From contig CM040089.1 in NCBI GenBank assembly GCA_022496805.1, positions 46,484,372 to 46,548,371 of the forward strand: a stretch of DNA of 64,000 nucleotides. Reading direction: 5' to 3'. How positions within the stretch are numbered: position 1 is the first letter of the stretch; each line of letters begins with the position of its first letter. The stretch comes from Pohlia nutans (lineage: Eukaryota > Streptophyta > Bryopsida > Bryales > Mniaceae). Below are positions 22,001 through 32,534 of this stretch, piece by piece. The notes under the pieces are model-generated. The model saw nothing but the letters and a program-made list of their open reading frames with translations, did not search any database and was not told the origin of the DNA. A program made the position numbers and the translations under genes.

Positions 22001-22653
22001 ATACACAATTCACATCCATACAAAATAGAGACACAAGATACATACCACCTCCAACGATAATCCCCTACATTAAAACATCCACAATGGAATGTAACCCAGA
22101 AAGGGACATAGACACAAACAAATGCACCATTCAAACACAAAATGATAAAACTCACATATATAACGACACCGGTATATATATCACCACCATTCCGACTACA
22201 AGAATAAAATGGTTATGGCAACAATATAACAATAACAAATACAACACCCATAGACTAATACCTGCTTTACAAACATTTGAAACAAAAATAGTCTGGTTAT
22301 ACCAAAGATACGAACACAAAAACCACAGAAAGAACACAATAAAATCACCACATCATACCATTCCATCCAACATTCTAGACACACTAATAACAACATTCAA
22401 TATAACACACTCATACTTTTCCTCACCAATTACATGTTCCATGAAATCTACCCAATTCTACTCAACATTCGCCAGAGACAAAATCTTTGGGTCATTAGGG
22501 ACAGCCTTTCAATACAAATGGAAAGGCATCGGATATGCACACCCAAATGACGCCGAAACAGCACGACAAGCAATACATTGGGCAAGACTAGCAGCAAAAC
22601 AAGACCCTGAAAATGTTACCATCTTAGCAATCCCAGACACCAATTGGTACTAA
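19003..22653 (+). pseudogene. LINE ORF2, reverse transcriptase part
   Basis: RT fingers/palm region: NNKTPGPDKIPN (about 19830), LLYKKG, HRPIALANTIYK, then motif A IDFKNAFGSLDH, motif B QRGTIQGDTLSPYLF and catalytic YADD (20529-20540). TAA stops at 19672-19674 and 21553-21555 are followed by continued homologous-looking frame. A Cys-rich segment (CEPKCTQDCPNTC) follows the second stop. Downstream 21.6-22.65 kb is an open thumb/connection region of unknown fold, ending in TAA 22651-22653. Confidence 0.85.
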
Positions 22654-24515
22654 AATCTATCACCATACGACGGACCCTTTCCGGATACACACGCCATCAT
22701 ACATTTTGCCGCGGACACCATTACATATGACGAACCAACAATAACACTAGAACTTAATAAAACCCGAAAAGAACCTCTTGCAATGCACATATGGTGTATT
22801 CACCATCAAAACAATAACATTGGCACAATAAACCAAATAGACAACATAAACACAACAATTGAAAATCTACAAATTACGCAATACCATATACAAACAGCAC
22901 CACCCACACCACCAAACACAAAAGTCAATAAATGCACAAAATGGAACAAACTCATATACCCACCCTATGACAATCTTCAAAACATGTGGATAAACCCCCT
23001 CCCAAATTTTGAAATAAATACCACACCAAAATTTCTACCACAATACAGCTATTACACAGACGGATCCTTCTTACCACCTAAAGAAGCTGGTGATGGCCAT
23101 TGGAAAAAAGAAATAGCTGGATATGGAATCTACAACTCATCTAAACCAGATGTACAAATATCAAAAAGACTACCTGGACTACAAACATGCTTCAGAGCAG
23201 AATTAATGGCCATACATGAAACACTCTCAATAATCACCACTAAATACATAAACGAACCTGCCATATTTTTACTGATTGCCTCAACTGTATACATGTACTA
23301 AACACACAACTAAAACACCCAACCCAACAAAACAACCACGCCGATAAAACCATATTAGAAGAAATGGTAAAAATGCTAAAAAAGCGAACACAACCAACCA
23401 CAATATACAAAGTTAAAGCACACGCTAAAATTAACGGGAATAAACACGCAGATCAACTCGCAAAAGAAGGAACCATGAAAAGGGGTTACCAATTTGCAGC
23501 AAACCCTCACGAATTTGCACACACAACACCTTACTACTTCCAAAAAGATACATGGCCCGGTCGTATCAAACGACCAGACAAAGGACCAATTAGATGTTTG
23601 GAAGAATACATAAAGAAACATGACCGTGAATATAACCTAGAAATACTGGCAGAAAACTTTCCCAACATCAACAAGTGGACAACAAACTCCATCATAGACA
23701 AAGAAATGTCCAACGACTTCTGGAATAATCCAGAAATAACAGACTCACAAAAAACAAGCATACTAAAATTTAGAACCGGTCAATACATAGGTAATGCTAG
23801 AAAACAATTAATCTTTGGCATACAAAGATTCCCCTCAAAAACTTGCCCCATCTGTAACTCACAAGATGCAGACACGTGGCTACATGTACTGTTACTTTGC
23901 AAACAACACCACATACACGCACTAAGAACCAAAAGACACAATAAGGCGGTATGGGAATTAAGAAAATTAATAGTATCCTCAAAAAAATCAAGATGCTACA
24001 CCCTCATGAATGCGGGCACATACAACAACAACCCACAAGAAAACACAGTTCCTCCATGGTTATTACCATATACTTGCAACCACCAAAGATTTCAATGTAA
24101 TGCCAGATTCAAACCAGATATATTATGCATTAAAGGCCTCCCATACCAAAGCCCACCTCCTCTAAACCCCGATGATAACCTAACCATACAATTTATAGAA
24201 TTCACATACACAAACGATAGATTCTCACCAGAAACAATTGGCTGGAAAATTGTAAAATATCAACCTTTAATTAATAACATCATACAACAAGGTTGGAAAG
24301 TAGATCCTATCATAATCATTACAGTAGGAGCCAGAGGAACCACACACGTCCTTTCAATGAAACAACTAGAAACAAAATTCAACATTTGCGAAACCTCCAT
24401 AAAACACACATTTAAAGCAATAAATACCATTGCCATACAGTATGCCGGATCTATCCTTCTACATAAAAGACGGATAGAGAATAACCAAACAATACCAACA
24501 GACGTAGTACATTAA
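22654..24515 (+). pseudogene. LINE ORF2, RNase H and C-terminal zinc-knuckle-like part
   Basis: RNase H residues: YTDGSFLPP (first Asp, about 23055), FRAELMAIHE (Glu), TDCLNCI (second Asp, seen only after a one-base shift in the T-run at 23263-23267) and KAHAKINGNKHADQLA (His and last Asp). The shift splits it into two frames (22783-23301 and 23364-24515). The C-terminus has CPICNSQDADTWLHVLLLC, a CxxC...H...C zinc-binding pattern typical of LINE ORF2 ends. Confidence 0.82.
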
Positions 24516-25348
24516 AAAGAGGAAGGGTAATGATGAAACCACTGCTAGCCACTCCTTTTCAAACAACTAGCTCAACTTGTCTCAGGGGATAGGACGGGTC
24601 GGTTGGTTGGTACAACTTTCCTGCCATGATAACTTACTAGCAGCACCAAGCCATGTGTATCACACCACTGCTCAACGAGCCCAATAAGTTTCAAACCCGG
24701 ACCACATAACTGTGACACAACGCCCTTCACCAACCAACCAAAGAACTCACGACTTGGTGTTAAATTCTAACACTAATCATACCTTTATTCAAACAAGCAC
24801 TCAACCATCATTACTTCGCTCTATTCCTTTGTTACTGTTATTGTTACTCTGTTTTGGTTTCTATAGTGTCCATCCTCGAAAGGGGAGAGTAGTATTGTTC
24901 CAATGTCCCTTTGTTCGGTGGGCATCGGGTCATTGACATTACGAACGGACACTTTATTCACGCCGGCCCTTTTCTTAGGGTTGGTGTTTCTATCTATCTA
25001 CACATGTTGAAATCGGATTGTTCAAAAGTGCTCCAAAAATTCTGAAAGTTTTATTGTGAGTAGAAATCATCATTTAAAACATGTGAAAAAAATTTCAAGG
25101 AATTTGGAGGTGTAAAGAGAAAGATATGAGGGTCTGAAGTGACGCCTAGATACCCACCGTGCAACTCAAAAAAATCACCAAAAATCGCTCACTTGATGAA
25201 TTTCCGATCAAAAAGTACCTACAGATTTGGCTCTCAAAAAGAGCCAGGGTCTTTTTGTTGCTCATCCTACAATTCAAAACCCAAGAACCGGAATTTTCTC
25301 ACTTTCTAGTTCTAAAAGTCGCATGGGGGCCTTACGATCCTTTAGGGG
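24516..25348 (+). other. LINE 3' region and right part of the TTAA element
   Basis: Composition changes back from A/C-rich to balanced after the ORF2 stop. No poly(A) tail is evident; a short TCTATCTATCT near 24990 could be the LINE end. The rest to 25348 contains no gene and ends in the TTAA-type terminus. Confidence 0.4.
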
Positions 25349-25360
25349 TTAAAAAAAAAA

Positions 25361-25715
25361 ACTCAGCAGACTTTGGCGGCCATTTTGTCATAGTAAAATA
25401 ACATTTTTCAAAAATCTTTGGACTAAGAAAAGCTGGTATATCAAGTTAAGTTACATATCCAAAAATCTGTTTGTGATTTTGAGCCTCTATTCAAAAGTTA
25501 TAGACAAAATTCAGAGTGGGGTAGCAAGGAATATTTTCTTTGATATTTTCAAACACCCTCTCTGAATTTTGTCTATGACTTTTGAATGGAGACTTAAAAT
25601 CACAAACGGATTTTTGGAGATTAAACTTTAGTTGATTTCCTAGCTTTTCTTAGTCTAAAGAATTTTGAAAAAAGTTATTCTACTATGACAAAATGGCCGC
25701 CAAAGTCTGCTGAGT
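25361..25715. repeat. 355-bp foldback (inverted repeat) element
   Basis: ACTCAGCAGACTTTGGCGGC at 25361 is mirrored by GCCGCCAAAGTCTGCTGAGT ending at 25715; both arms continue with CATTTTGTCATAGTA and further imperfect pairing to a centre near 25520. It could form a long hairpin RNA. No coding capacity. Confidence 0.8.
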
Positions 25716-25775
25716 TTGAAAACACAGAATAGTAAGTGTATATGTAAGAAAAAAATCATGCATTGTTCTTCAAGT

Positions 25776-25850
25776 TCTAGTGGTGGTGAATTGGTTAGTG
25801 AGTAGAGTCATAAGTATGAGGTCCCGAGTTCAAACCCGAGTGGCAACCGT
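25776..25850 (+). repeat. tRNA-like sequence, probable SINE head
   Basis: GAGTTCAAACCCGAG (25826-25840) fits a pol III B box, and GGTGGTGAATTGGTTAG (25782-25798) lies at A-box distance upstream. It does not fold as a complete tRNA by eye. A related sequence is on the minus strand at 35585-35655. Confidence 0.45.
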
Positions 25851-26098
25851 GTGTATATAGCTAGGCTGCCCGGAATTGCCAGGTAGCCAAAAAAAAGGAA
25901 TTTTTGCCCAAAAAATCCGGGCAACGAAAAAAATGTTTTTAAGTTTTTTTTTGTTTTTTAGTTTTCATTTTTTATTTGACCAAATCAACAGAAAATATCA
26001 ACAGATTTCTGTTGATGGATGACCGGAACAACGCGACCGAATCAACAGAAACTATCAACTCTTCTCTGTTGATTTGGACGCTGAATTTTCTAGTAGTG

Positions 26099-26579
26099 TC
26101 CGGTTTCAGTTGTTGGTGTCGTTCCTCGATGGCTGATAATTGGAGGAATGCTTGCCAACGAAACTGTTCTTCTTCTGCTGCTGTTGGTACTGCGTCTGCT
26201 CCGTTATTGGTACTGCGTCTGCTCCGTTATTGGTTAGTAGATGTAGTACCGAGTTAGATGAAGGTTGCTACCATGTGGATGAATGCGGGTGCCGGGCTGT
26301 TTGGTTCTCCCAGGGTGTCGGTAGCTCGTCTACTGTTAACAACTGGTAATGTTGGGCCAGTCGATGTGTAGCTGTTGACGGTGCTGGGTGCTACGGGTGT
26401 GTTGGGGTGGACATGAGCTCCCGTACGCTTTGGTATAAGTGTGCTTGAGATCTTGTAAGGGACGTGAGATCGATTTCTAGGTGTGGTCCAGCAGATCGAG
26501 TGTGAGGTCGGGCGATTGTGTGAATTTTTTTTTTCTGATAAGTAGGAAAGCGGAGGTCAATGGGACAGATCTGTTCTAA
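26099..26579. other. Unassigned DNA with a 23-bp tandem duplication
   Basis: TTGGTACTGCGTCTGCTCCG begins two adjacent 23-bp copies at 26184 and 26207. No domain is recognisable in its short frames. Confidence 0.4.
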
Positions 26580-27301
26580 TCTGGCAAAGAGCGGTTCAGT
26601 AATGTTTCAAGCTAGGCAACTTTGTACAGCTTGAGGTTAGAGGGGAATCTCTGTCTATTGATCCTAATCTTCTCAATACAATCGAGTTGATTTTTCAATA
26701 TTCGAACGGCGCGACCTGACACGATCTTTGTGAGACAGATGTTACCGGAATCGTCTTGTCACTTGTCTAATGTACTGAGTGCTAAAGCAAAGATTCGAAG
26801 ATTCGGAATACTAGATGGTCGCCAAATGGTAGCTCCTCTCTTTCTACAACTGTTCGGTATCTGACTACCGAGCCTATAGAAACAGGAGGCGATCAAAGAA
26901 AATACTCTGAACTAAATTCTATGAGGATTGGAACACAGAACTTATTACAACTACCGACCTTCACTCGGTAGTTAGTACGAATCTCATTCAAGATAATCAG
27001 GGAAACAAAGTGACACAAGTACCGAGGTGATAGTACTCGGAAGGAGTGAAGGCAAAAAGGAAATAGAATCCAATGTAAGGAGAAAAATGAAACTAGAGTT
27101 CGGAAAAATGTGCCTTGCCAAGGAGTTTGGCTCTATTGCTTATATACAAGTACAACCCGATCTAACTTAGTACTGTCAAATCGGTAAAAAAGGCTTTCCT
27201 AGATCTACTTTCTGTGGTAACTTGGAAAATTAACGAGGTAGTAAAAACCCAAGTCGGTAGACTACCGGTAGTTACTATTTTACCGTTAACACAGTATGAA
27301 A
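26580..27301 (-). mobile_element. Ty3/gypsy LTR plus leader fragment, same family as 53753-54170
   Basis: Read on the minus strand, 27301 to 26827 matches the LTR at 53753-54170: TGT start, ACTACCGGTAG, TTTTCCAAGTTACC, GTAGATCTAGG, TTTTTTACCGAT, AAGCAATAGAGCCAAAC, and the end GAGCTACCA followed by TTTGGCGACCATCTAGT, the likely primer-binding region. The TATATAAGCAATAGAGCC part looks like a TATA box. Beyond 26826 is leader; the coding part is missing. Confidence 0.65.
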
Positions 27302-27344
27302 GCTGACCATCCCATACATACTCTGTACTCCAATAACTATAAGC

Positions 27345-27595
27345 ATTCATGTACAAGATTCATAGTTTTAAAATGACAAATTCAATCAATCATATTGTGA
27401 AAAATATAACTCAGATGGGTCCAAATTTAATATCACCAGAATCAGTGAAGAATATTGCATGTGTTGGTCAAAAAACAAATAGATTTGAACAAGAGGAAGT
27501 CCAAAGAGGATTTGCTCAAAACTATAAAAAAAAACATAGAGCCCAATTTGGGCTTCTTGGTCCTATAGAGGTTATTTCATCATTGATTTGCTACT
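27345..27595 (+). repeat. TTAA-type MITE copy, left end eroded
   Basis: Matches the MITE at 28023-28254: TTTTAAAATGACAAATTCAA, CAGATGGGTCCAAATTTAATATCACC, GAAGAATATTGCATGTGTTGGTC and the end CTTCTTGGTCCTATAGAGGTTAT. The left terminus is not recognisable. Confidence 0.6.
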
Positions 27596-27613
27596 TTCTC
27601 TCTTAGACTTGGT

Positions 27614-27910
27614 TTGTTGCTTGAATCAGAATGGTGTGAGCACTGGAAGCAGGTTGTGTGGTTCCTTCCGAGGAAGGGTTTGCAGGTGTCTTCAGGCGAA
27701 CAAGTGGTTGTTACAGCCAGCCATGATGCTGTTAGTGTAAGTTACACTGTGGTGGACTCTTTTGGGAGTGGTATGCCCAAGTATGAAATTCCTCAAGACG
27801 ACATCTACTGCCCTGTGTTATTTGAAGCATCCATGACGCCTGATAGAATTCGAGTTCCTAAGCATGAGCCATGGCGGAAAGCTGTGAGATCAGCTACCGA
27901 AACTACTGTA
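27614..27910 (+). pseudogene. PRMT7-like exon, isolated
   Basis: The frame contains EHWKQVVWFLP, VVVTASHDAVSVSYTVVD and MTPDRIRVPKHEPWRKAV. This resembles the end of the first methyltransferase module of plant PRMT7 (a WKQ..FLP strand followed by an S-P-E-R-I...W-R segment). It ends at ACT|GTAAGG, a good 5' splice site, and is preceded by TTTCTCTCTTAG, a good 3' splice site. No S-adenosylmethionine-binding motifs are present, so it is at most one exon. It lies between two copies of the same MITE. Assignment is from memory of the family and is moderate. Confidence 0.4.
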
Positions 27911-28022
27911 AGGAATTCTCCTACTTAGGTGTCAAAGGCCTTTGAAAATAGTCAAGTATCCATTATGAAGATCTCGGTAGGAAAAGCATACCGCTAAATG
28001 AATTCAATTTATCATCTTTTGA

Positions 28023-28254
28023 CCCCTAAAGACCAAGGATCCATGGTTTTGAAATGACAATTTCAAATGATCATATTATGAAAGATCAATAATTCAGATG
28101 GGACCAAATTTTATATCACTGGAATCAATGAAGAACATTGCATGTGTTGGTTGAAAATCAAATAAATTTGAACAAAAGGAAGTCCACATAGGACCAGCTC
28201 AAAATTGCTAAAAAGAACGTGAGGCTCAATTCACGCTTCTTGGTGCTTTAGAGG
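28023..28254 (+). repeat. TTAA-type MITE (about 232 bp)
   Basis: Left end CCCCTAAAGACCAAG follows TTGA (a one-base variant of TTAA); right end CTTGGTGCTTTAGAGG is followed by TTAA (28255-28258). Inverted termini plus TTAA give the piggyBac-type signature. Related copies are at 27345, 52.1 and 52.8 kb. Confidence 0.65.
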
Positions 28255-28354
28255 TTAACACCTTTATACCGAATGCTTAAATTGAATGCTCGTGTTGCAG
28301 CTACGATGCCAGAAGAGCCCAATCATTGTGTGTGGTCCTTGACGATAGTTTGCT

Positions 28355-29237
28355 CATGGGTGCATTCACAATAAAATGAGCCAACCCCGCCCAGTTATAA
28401 CGACTCTTGATGAGTGCTTAGAAAATAATATTTTCAATTTATGTAGATATTAGAAAAAATTAAGGACATTTTGCGACATATTATGAACATTTTAGCGCAT
28501 TTTAGTCGATATTAACGACTAGTTACGACCATATTTTAATCGTTTTGGAGTATCAATAACTTCTCAAACATCGTCAAACTTTAGTATATTGTATAATGAC
28601 ATATATTATATGTAGTTACTAATTTATATTGCATTATCAATTCATATGATAAGATTATTGCTTAACAATCCATTAAATTAATCACTGGTTACAGTTTCCT
28701 TGGGTCGTGTTACTGTGAATGTACCCTCATGACGATGGCGTCGGCTTCTGTGACTGCAAGCGCTTAAATAATTTCTATGTTTCTAGGACGTGCTGTTGGT
28801 CAATAATATGTGGACGTTATCAGCAGCGCAATGGGACAGAATGTGGCCGGCATTAAAGTCATGAGGGTACATTCACAGTATAACGAGCCAAAGAAACTGT
28901 AACCAGTGATTAATTTAACGGATTATTAAGTAATAATCTTATCATTTGAATTGATAATGCAATATAAATTAGTAACCACATATAGTATATGTCATTCTAC
29001 AATATACTAAAGTTTGACGATGTTTGAGAAGTTATTGATACTCCAAAACAATTAAAATATGGTCGTAACCAGTCGTTAATATCGACTAAAATGCGCTAAA
29101 ATGTTCATAATATGTCACAAAATGTCCTTAATTTTTTCTAATATCTACATAAATGGAAGATATAATTTTCTAAGCACTCATCAAGAGTCGGTAGATTTGG
29201 GCGGGGTTGGCTCATTATATTGTGAATGCACCCATGA
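28355..29237. repeat. Inverted pair of about 377-bp elements (foldback)
   Basis: The left arm (28355-28732) begins TCATGGGTGCATTCACA and ends TGTGAATGTACCCTCATGA, so it has its own inverted termini. The right arm (28858-29237) is the same sequence in reverse with a few substitutions. A 125-bp spacer with higher GC separates them. As RNA this would make a hairpin with nearly 380-bp arms. Confidence 0.85.
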
Positions 29238-30438
29238 ACAAGAAAGCCACCTCCTTAACAAAAGAGGATCTAGGGGGCTGTAAGGTAAGTCCCTCATTTA
29301 ACAGTCTTGAATGAGCCCTCAACTTCCTCAACTTGATCTAAGCTTCTCAGTTTATGTATTTTTAATATTTGTTTACTTGTAGAGTTTTTTTATTTGTGGA
29401 ATTCGTAAGTTTGTAAAGTTTGTAAATTTAAGAAGAATTTTAATGTTGTAAATTTTAAAAGTTTTTAGGAAATGTGAATTTTTAAAATTTAAATTTTTTT
29501 AAAATTATTTAGTTTCTTTATTTATTTTTTGTTATGTATTACCATCATGGTTAACAATTCACTCCGATATTGGTTCAGGTTACACCGGACGGATGAAATG
29601 TGAAGTGGCAAAGAAATTACATCTCATTCTTTGAGGTACCGTCAAACGATAACACCTCCGTCGGGGTTACCTTTTTTTTTTGTCCAATTTACCGTTTTTC
29701 AAAATTGATAGACTGTGTCTTCTATAGCACTTTAGAGGTGAAACCCCCAAAATTCCAATATACTCGGCAGAAAATGTTTTTCTATCTAGAATATTTTTAT
29801 GTAAGCTCAAGAAGCATGCCATCAATACTTTGTTGTTCATCACTATTATTTACATTGTCACTAAAAAATTCATACTATTCTAAGATTTTTTGTAATTAAT
29901 AAGAATTTTTTTTATAAAATACTTTAAAAAACCTAATAAGATTTGTCTTTATATAAGTATTTATAAAAAAATTAGGATAAATCGGTTTAACAATACTTTA
30001 TATGAGAAAAATACCAAAAAACTATAATGTGAAGAATTCATGAGGTTTGACCGGGTAATTATAGTGAAGACACTGAACCCCTAAAAGCCAGAGGGGTATT
30101 GGACAAAACATAGATGTGTTATAATATGTGCCTTCTATATGTTTGATGAAGTTTGGTTCGATAGATAAAATGTAGGGCATCATCTCTACAAATTATCCGT
30201 ACGGTCAAATTTCCAAGAATAACTTTAGATTTTTTTAATGAATTTAAAAGCATTAACCTTTGAAAATCTGTATAAATTCTAATTTTGAGTCTTAGAGTGT
30301 AAGGGTTTAGGGTGATTCGTTAAAGTTGGTTTATCTATTGTAAACTTCAAAAAAACAAAAGAAATGATTGAGGGAACATCATTATTTTCCCCAAATAGCA
30401 AATTTTATAACACTAAGACAATGTTGAGGTGATTCACT
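29238..30438. other. AT-rich stretch without recognisable genes
   Basis: Low complexity around 29340-29530 and 29880-30050. Short frames show no domain. Nothing else seen. Confidence 0.4.
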
Positions 30439-31347
30439 TTGAAACATTCTCCCGGGTGGAGTTTAACTAGGATTGTCATAATTCAAATTGCGTTGGAAAG
30501 ATGTGTGGAGAGATTACAGAATGTAGAGAGGAATTTGGAAGCCATTGACAAAGTGAAATGGTTGGCCTCATATCTAAAAGAGTTTCCGAATATGAACAGG
30601 GATGATGAGAGGGCAAAACCGTTCTGGGTAGATGAGCCGGGAAGAGATACAAACGGTGTCACTGAACCAGATGGAGTAGTTGAAGAAGACGATGACACAA
30701 ATGCAATGAATACGGAGGTCGGTTTAATCATGGCAACTATGCTGAATCCAGAAGCTCGACGGTACTTTGGTCCTCGTAGGGGGAGACATTTGGCAGTGGC
30801 CGTGACAACGGTATTGAGGAGAAGAACTGTGGTTACTATGGATGGAGCAACAACCACAACATCTACTGTAGGAGCTGAAGATCCTTTTCCATCGTTCAAT
30901 CCGGAAAGTGACATCAGAGTCGGGCACTTTGTGGCTCTCACCGTGGAACCAGTAGAAGTGCGAGTTGGTGTACCGTTCTATGTGGAGAAGGTACTGGAGT
31001 TTGGACAAGGAAAATGGGCTACAAAGATGAAGGTTGTGTGGTATTGGCCCATGAGAGGACGGGGAATGCAAGATGAGCGGGAGTCTAGTAGAGCGAGGTA
31101 TACGAATTGCATGGAAGCATTTTGGGAGCCATCTGGTGAGGGACACGGATGGGTTGTCAAAGACGCGGCTATATTTTCATGGGAAAATGCACCAATAAGA
31201 ACAAGGGGTGGGCTTGTACATGAGAACAATGTGCCAGTGCATGGCGAGCTGACGGAGGCAAAGATCAAAATTCCAACAGAAGCAAAACCGCATTTGGTGG
31301 AGTATATTGCACTACAATTGGAAGAGATGGACAACAAACGTTTGTAG
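30439..31347 (+). pseudogene. Possible C-terminal part of the DUF7869-type gene
   Basis: A 302-codon open frame. The part IRVGHFVALTVEPVE...GVPFYVEKVLEFGQG...MKVVWYWP followed by CMEAFWEPSGEGHGWV is the pattern I associate with the C-terminal BAH-like region of DUF7869 proteins (VGxFVAV...PFwvgKVLe...VhWY.p). It is on the same strand as 10512-11368, and its N-terminal part (ERCVERLQNVERN...) could follow PSGTP there. If so, about 19 kb of nested transposons separates the halves. It has no clear start context of its own, so an independent gene is less likely. Confidence 0.5.
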
Positions 31348-32534
31348 AATGACCTTGATGCATATTAATAGGTTTAGTACCTCGTATGAGACTCATGATA
31401 CTATGAGTTGTATTACGTAGCAGCAATAGCTGCATAGTATAGCGCAACGTGTATTATTTGGTTGATCGTGCATGAGTGATTTGAATGACTTGATGTTTTG
31501 GTAGAAAAATGTCCATAACTTTGTATCCATTTTGACTACCTCCCTTAACCCCTAACTGCCCAACCGTGCATTTTTTGCATGATGTACAGATTCGAAGTCA
31601 ATTTTCTCATCCATCATGCACTTTTTGCAGTGTGATTTTTTTACCATAGATTTTACAGGTAGTTAGGGTCACATGTATGAAAGTTTTATACAAAAATACT
31701 GGTTTGGTAAATTTTAAGAGAAGTTTAACACTTACAGTGTTCCATTTTCTTCAAAATTCTGTGAAAGTTTTGGGTTCATTTGACAAGACCGGATGAGAGA
31801 ATGAGTATGGATGCGGATGAATAGTGGTGAATTGGATGAACACTGTTCGTGGACTAAATTTTTTTGGAGCCTCTGCCCTTCAGTACCGGAGCACTTTTGG
31901 ACGTTGGTCGTGGGGCTGCCCCTGACAACTGGTCTGATCAATGCATTCATTTCACTCGCATTGTGCTTCCCCAAATGCCACATGTCGCAATCTGAGTGAA
32001 CAAAGAGCCTCTCTCTGCCCTTCAACTGCTTTGACAGGGATTTGAATATGGGCAAATACAAGGGGTCGGTTGCAAGTGAGTGGACAGAGCAAAAAAAACG
32101 CTGAAGTATATTTGAAATTCGCATTCAGATTTGGCAAAGTAAAATCACAATCAGCGGTCGCCTTCATTTTGTAGCCTACCTAGCAATCAACCATAACGTT
32201 TTTGAATCTACATTACAGTAATACAACGGTTCTATAGATCGGCGCCGCATGGACAAGATTTCACAGAATTTACTCATTCTTGTTTTGGTAGTTAGATTCG
32301 TCATTCATTGCATCTAACGGGAATTCTAACGGCACATGCATTTACAATATCCACTAAAACTACAAGCTCCATGCCAATCTTGAATTGCATAAAGGGCCTT
32401 TGATCATTTGTCACAAGTACTTCGCTTGTCATGCTTGTAGAACATTGAGATAATAGCGACTGATCAAGTGAGTTCCATCCCGCGGCCAAAAGAATGTGGC
32501 AACCATTTGTACCTTTTGTGGCAACTCAATCACC

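Larger units (their letters stand above)
13783..24515 (+). mobile_element. Large non-LTR retrotransposon (LINE), coding extent
   Basis: Order: ORF1 with C-terminal coiled coil, A-rich linker frame, 2A-like motif, endonuclease (EEP type), reverse transcriptase, RNase H and a C-terminal CxxC...H...C motif. The sense strand is strongly A- and C-rich and T/G-poor downstream of 16 kb. ORF1 is intact, but ORF2 has at least five in-frame stops and several frameshifts, so this copy is dead or decaying. RNase H in a LINE with EEP endonuclease fits the I/L1-like clades; I cannot place it more exactly. True outer ends are uncertain (about 12.3 and 25.0 kb). Confidence 0.85.
12176..25348. mobile_element. 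TTAA-type (piggyBac-like) terminal pair enclosing the LINE
   Basis: TTAA (12172-12175) is followed by CCCCTAAAGGA, and the mirrored TCCTTTAGGGG ends at 25348 before TTAA (25349-25352). An 11-bp terminal inverted repeat with TTAA on both sides is the piggyBac-superfamily signature, and the same terminus recurs in short MITEs at 28023-28254 and 52.1-52.3 kb. No transposase of that type lies inside, so this looks like a small non-autonomous element into which the LINE inserted. Confidence 0.5.
11369..26098. mobile_element. Candidate CACTA transposon (termini only), filled by later insertions
   Basis: Left end CACTACTAGAAAAT at 11369 and right end ATTTTCTAGTAGTG at 26098 are exact inverted complements over 14 bp. 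Both ends share subterminal words in mirrored order: CCAAATCAACAG(A/G), TTTCTGTTG and GATGACC. The flanking 3-bp duplication expected for CACTA does not match (CGT versus TCC), so the two ends may belong to different copies or the flanks have changed. No CACTA transposase is visible inside; most of the interior is a LINE and a TTAA-type element. Confidence 0.5.

Noticed and set aside
17407..24515. Alternative genetic code to explain ORF2 stops
   Set aside because: TAA, TAG and TGA end other frames normally here, and frameshifts accompany the stops; decay explains it.
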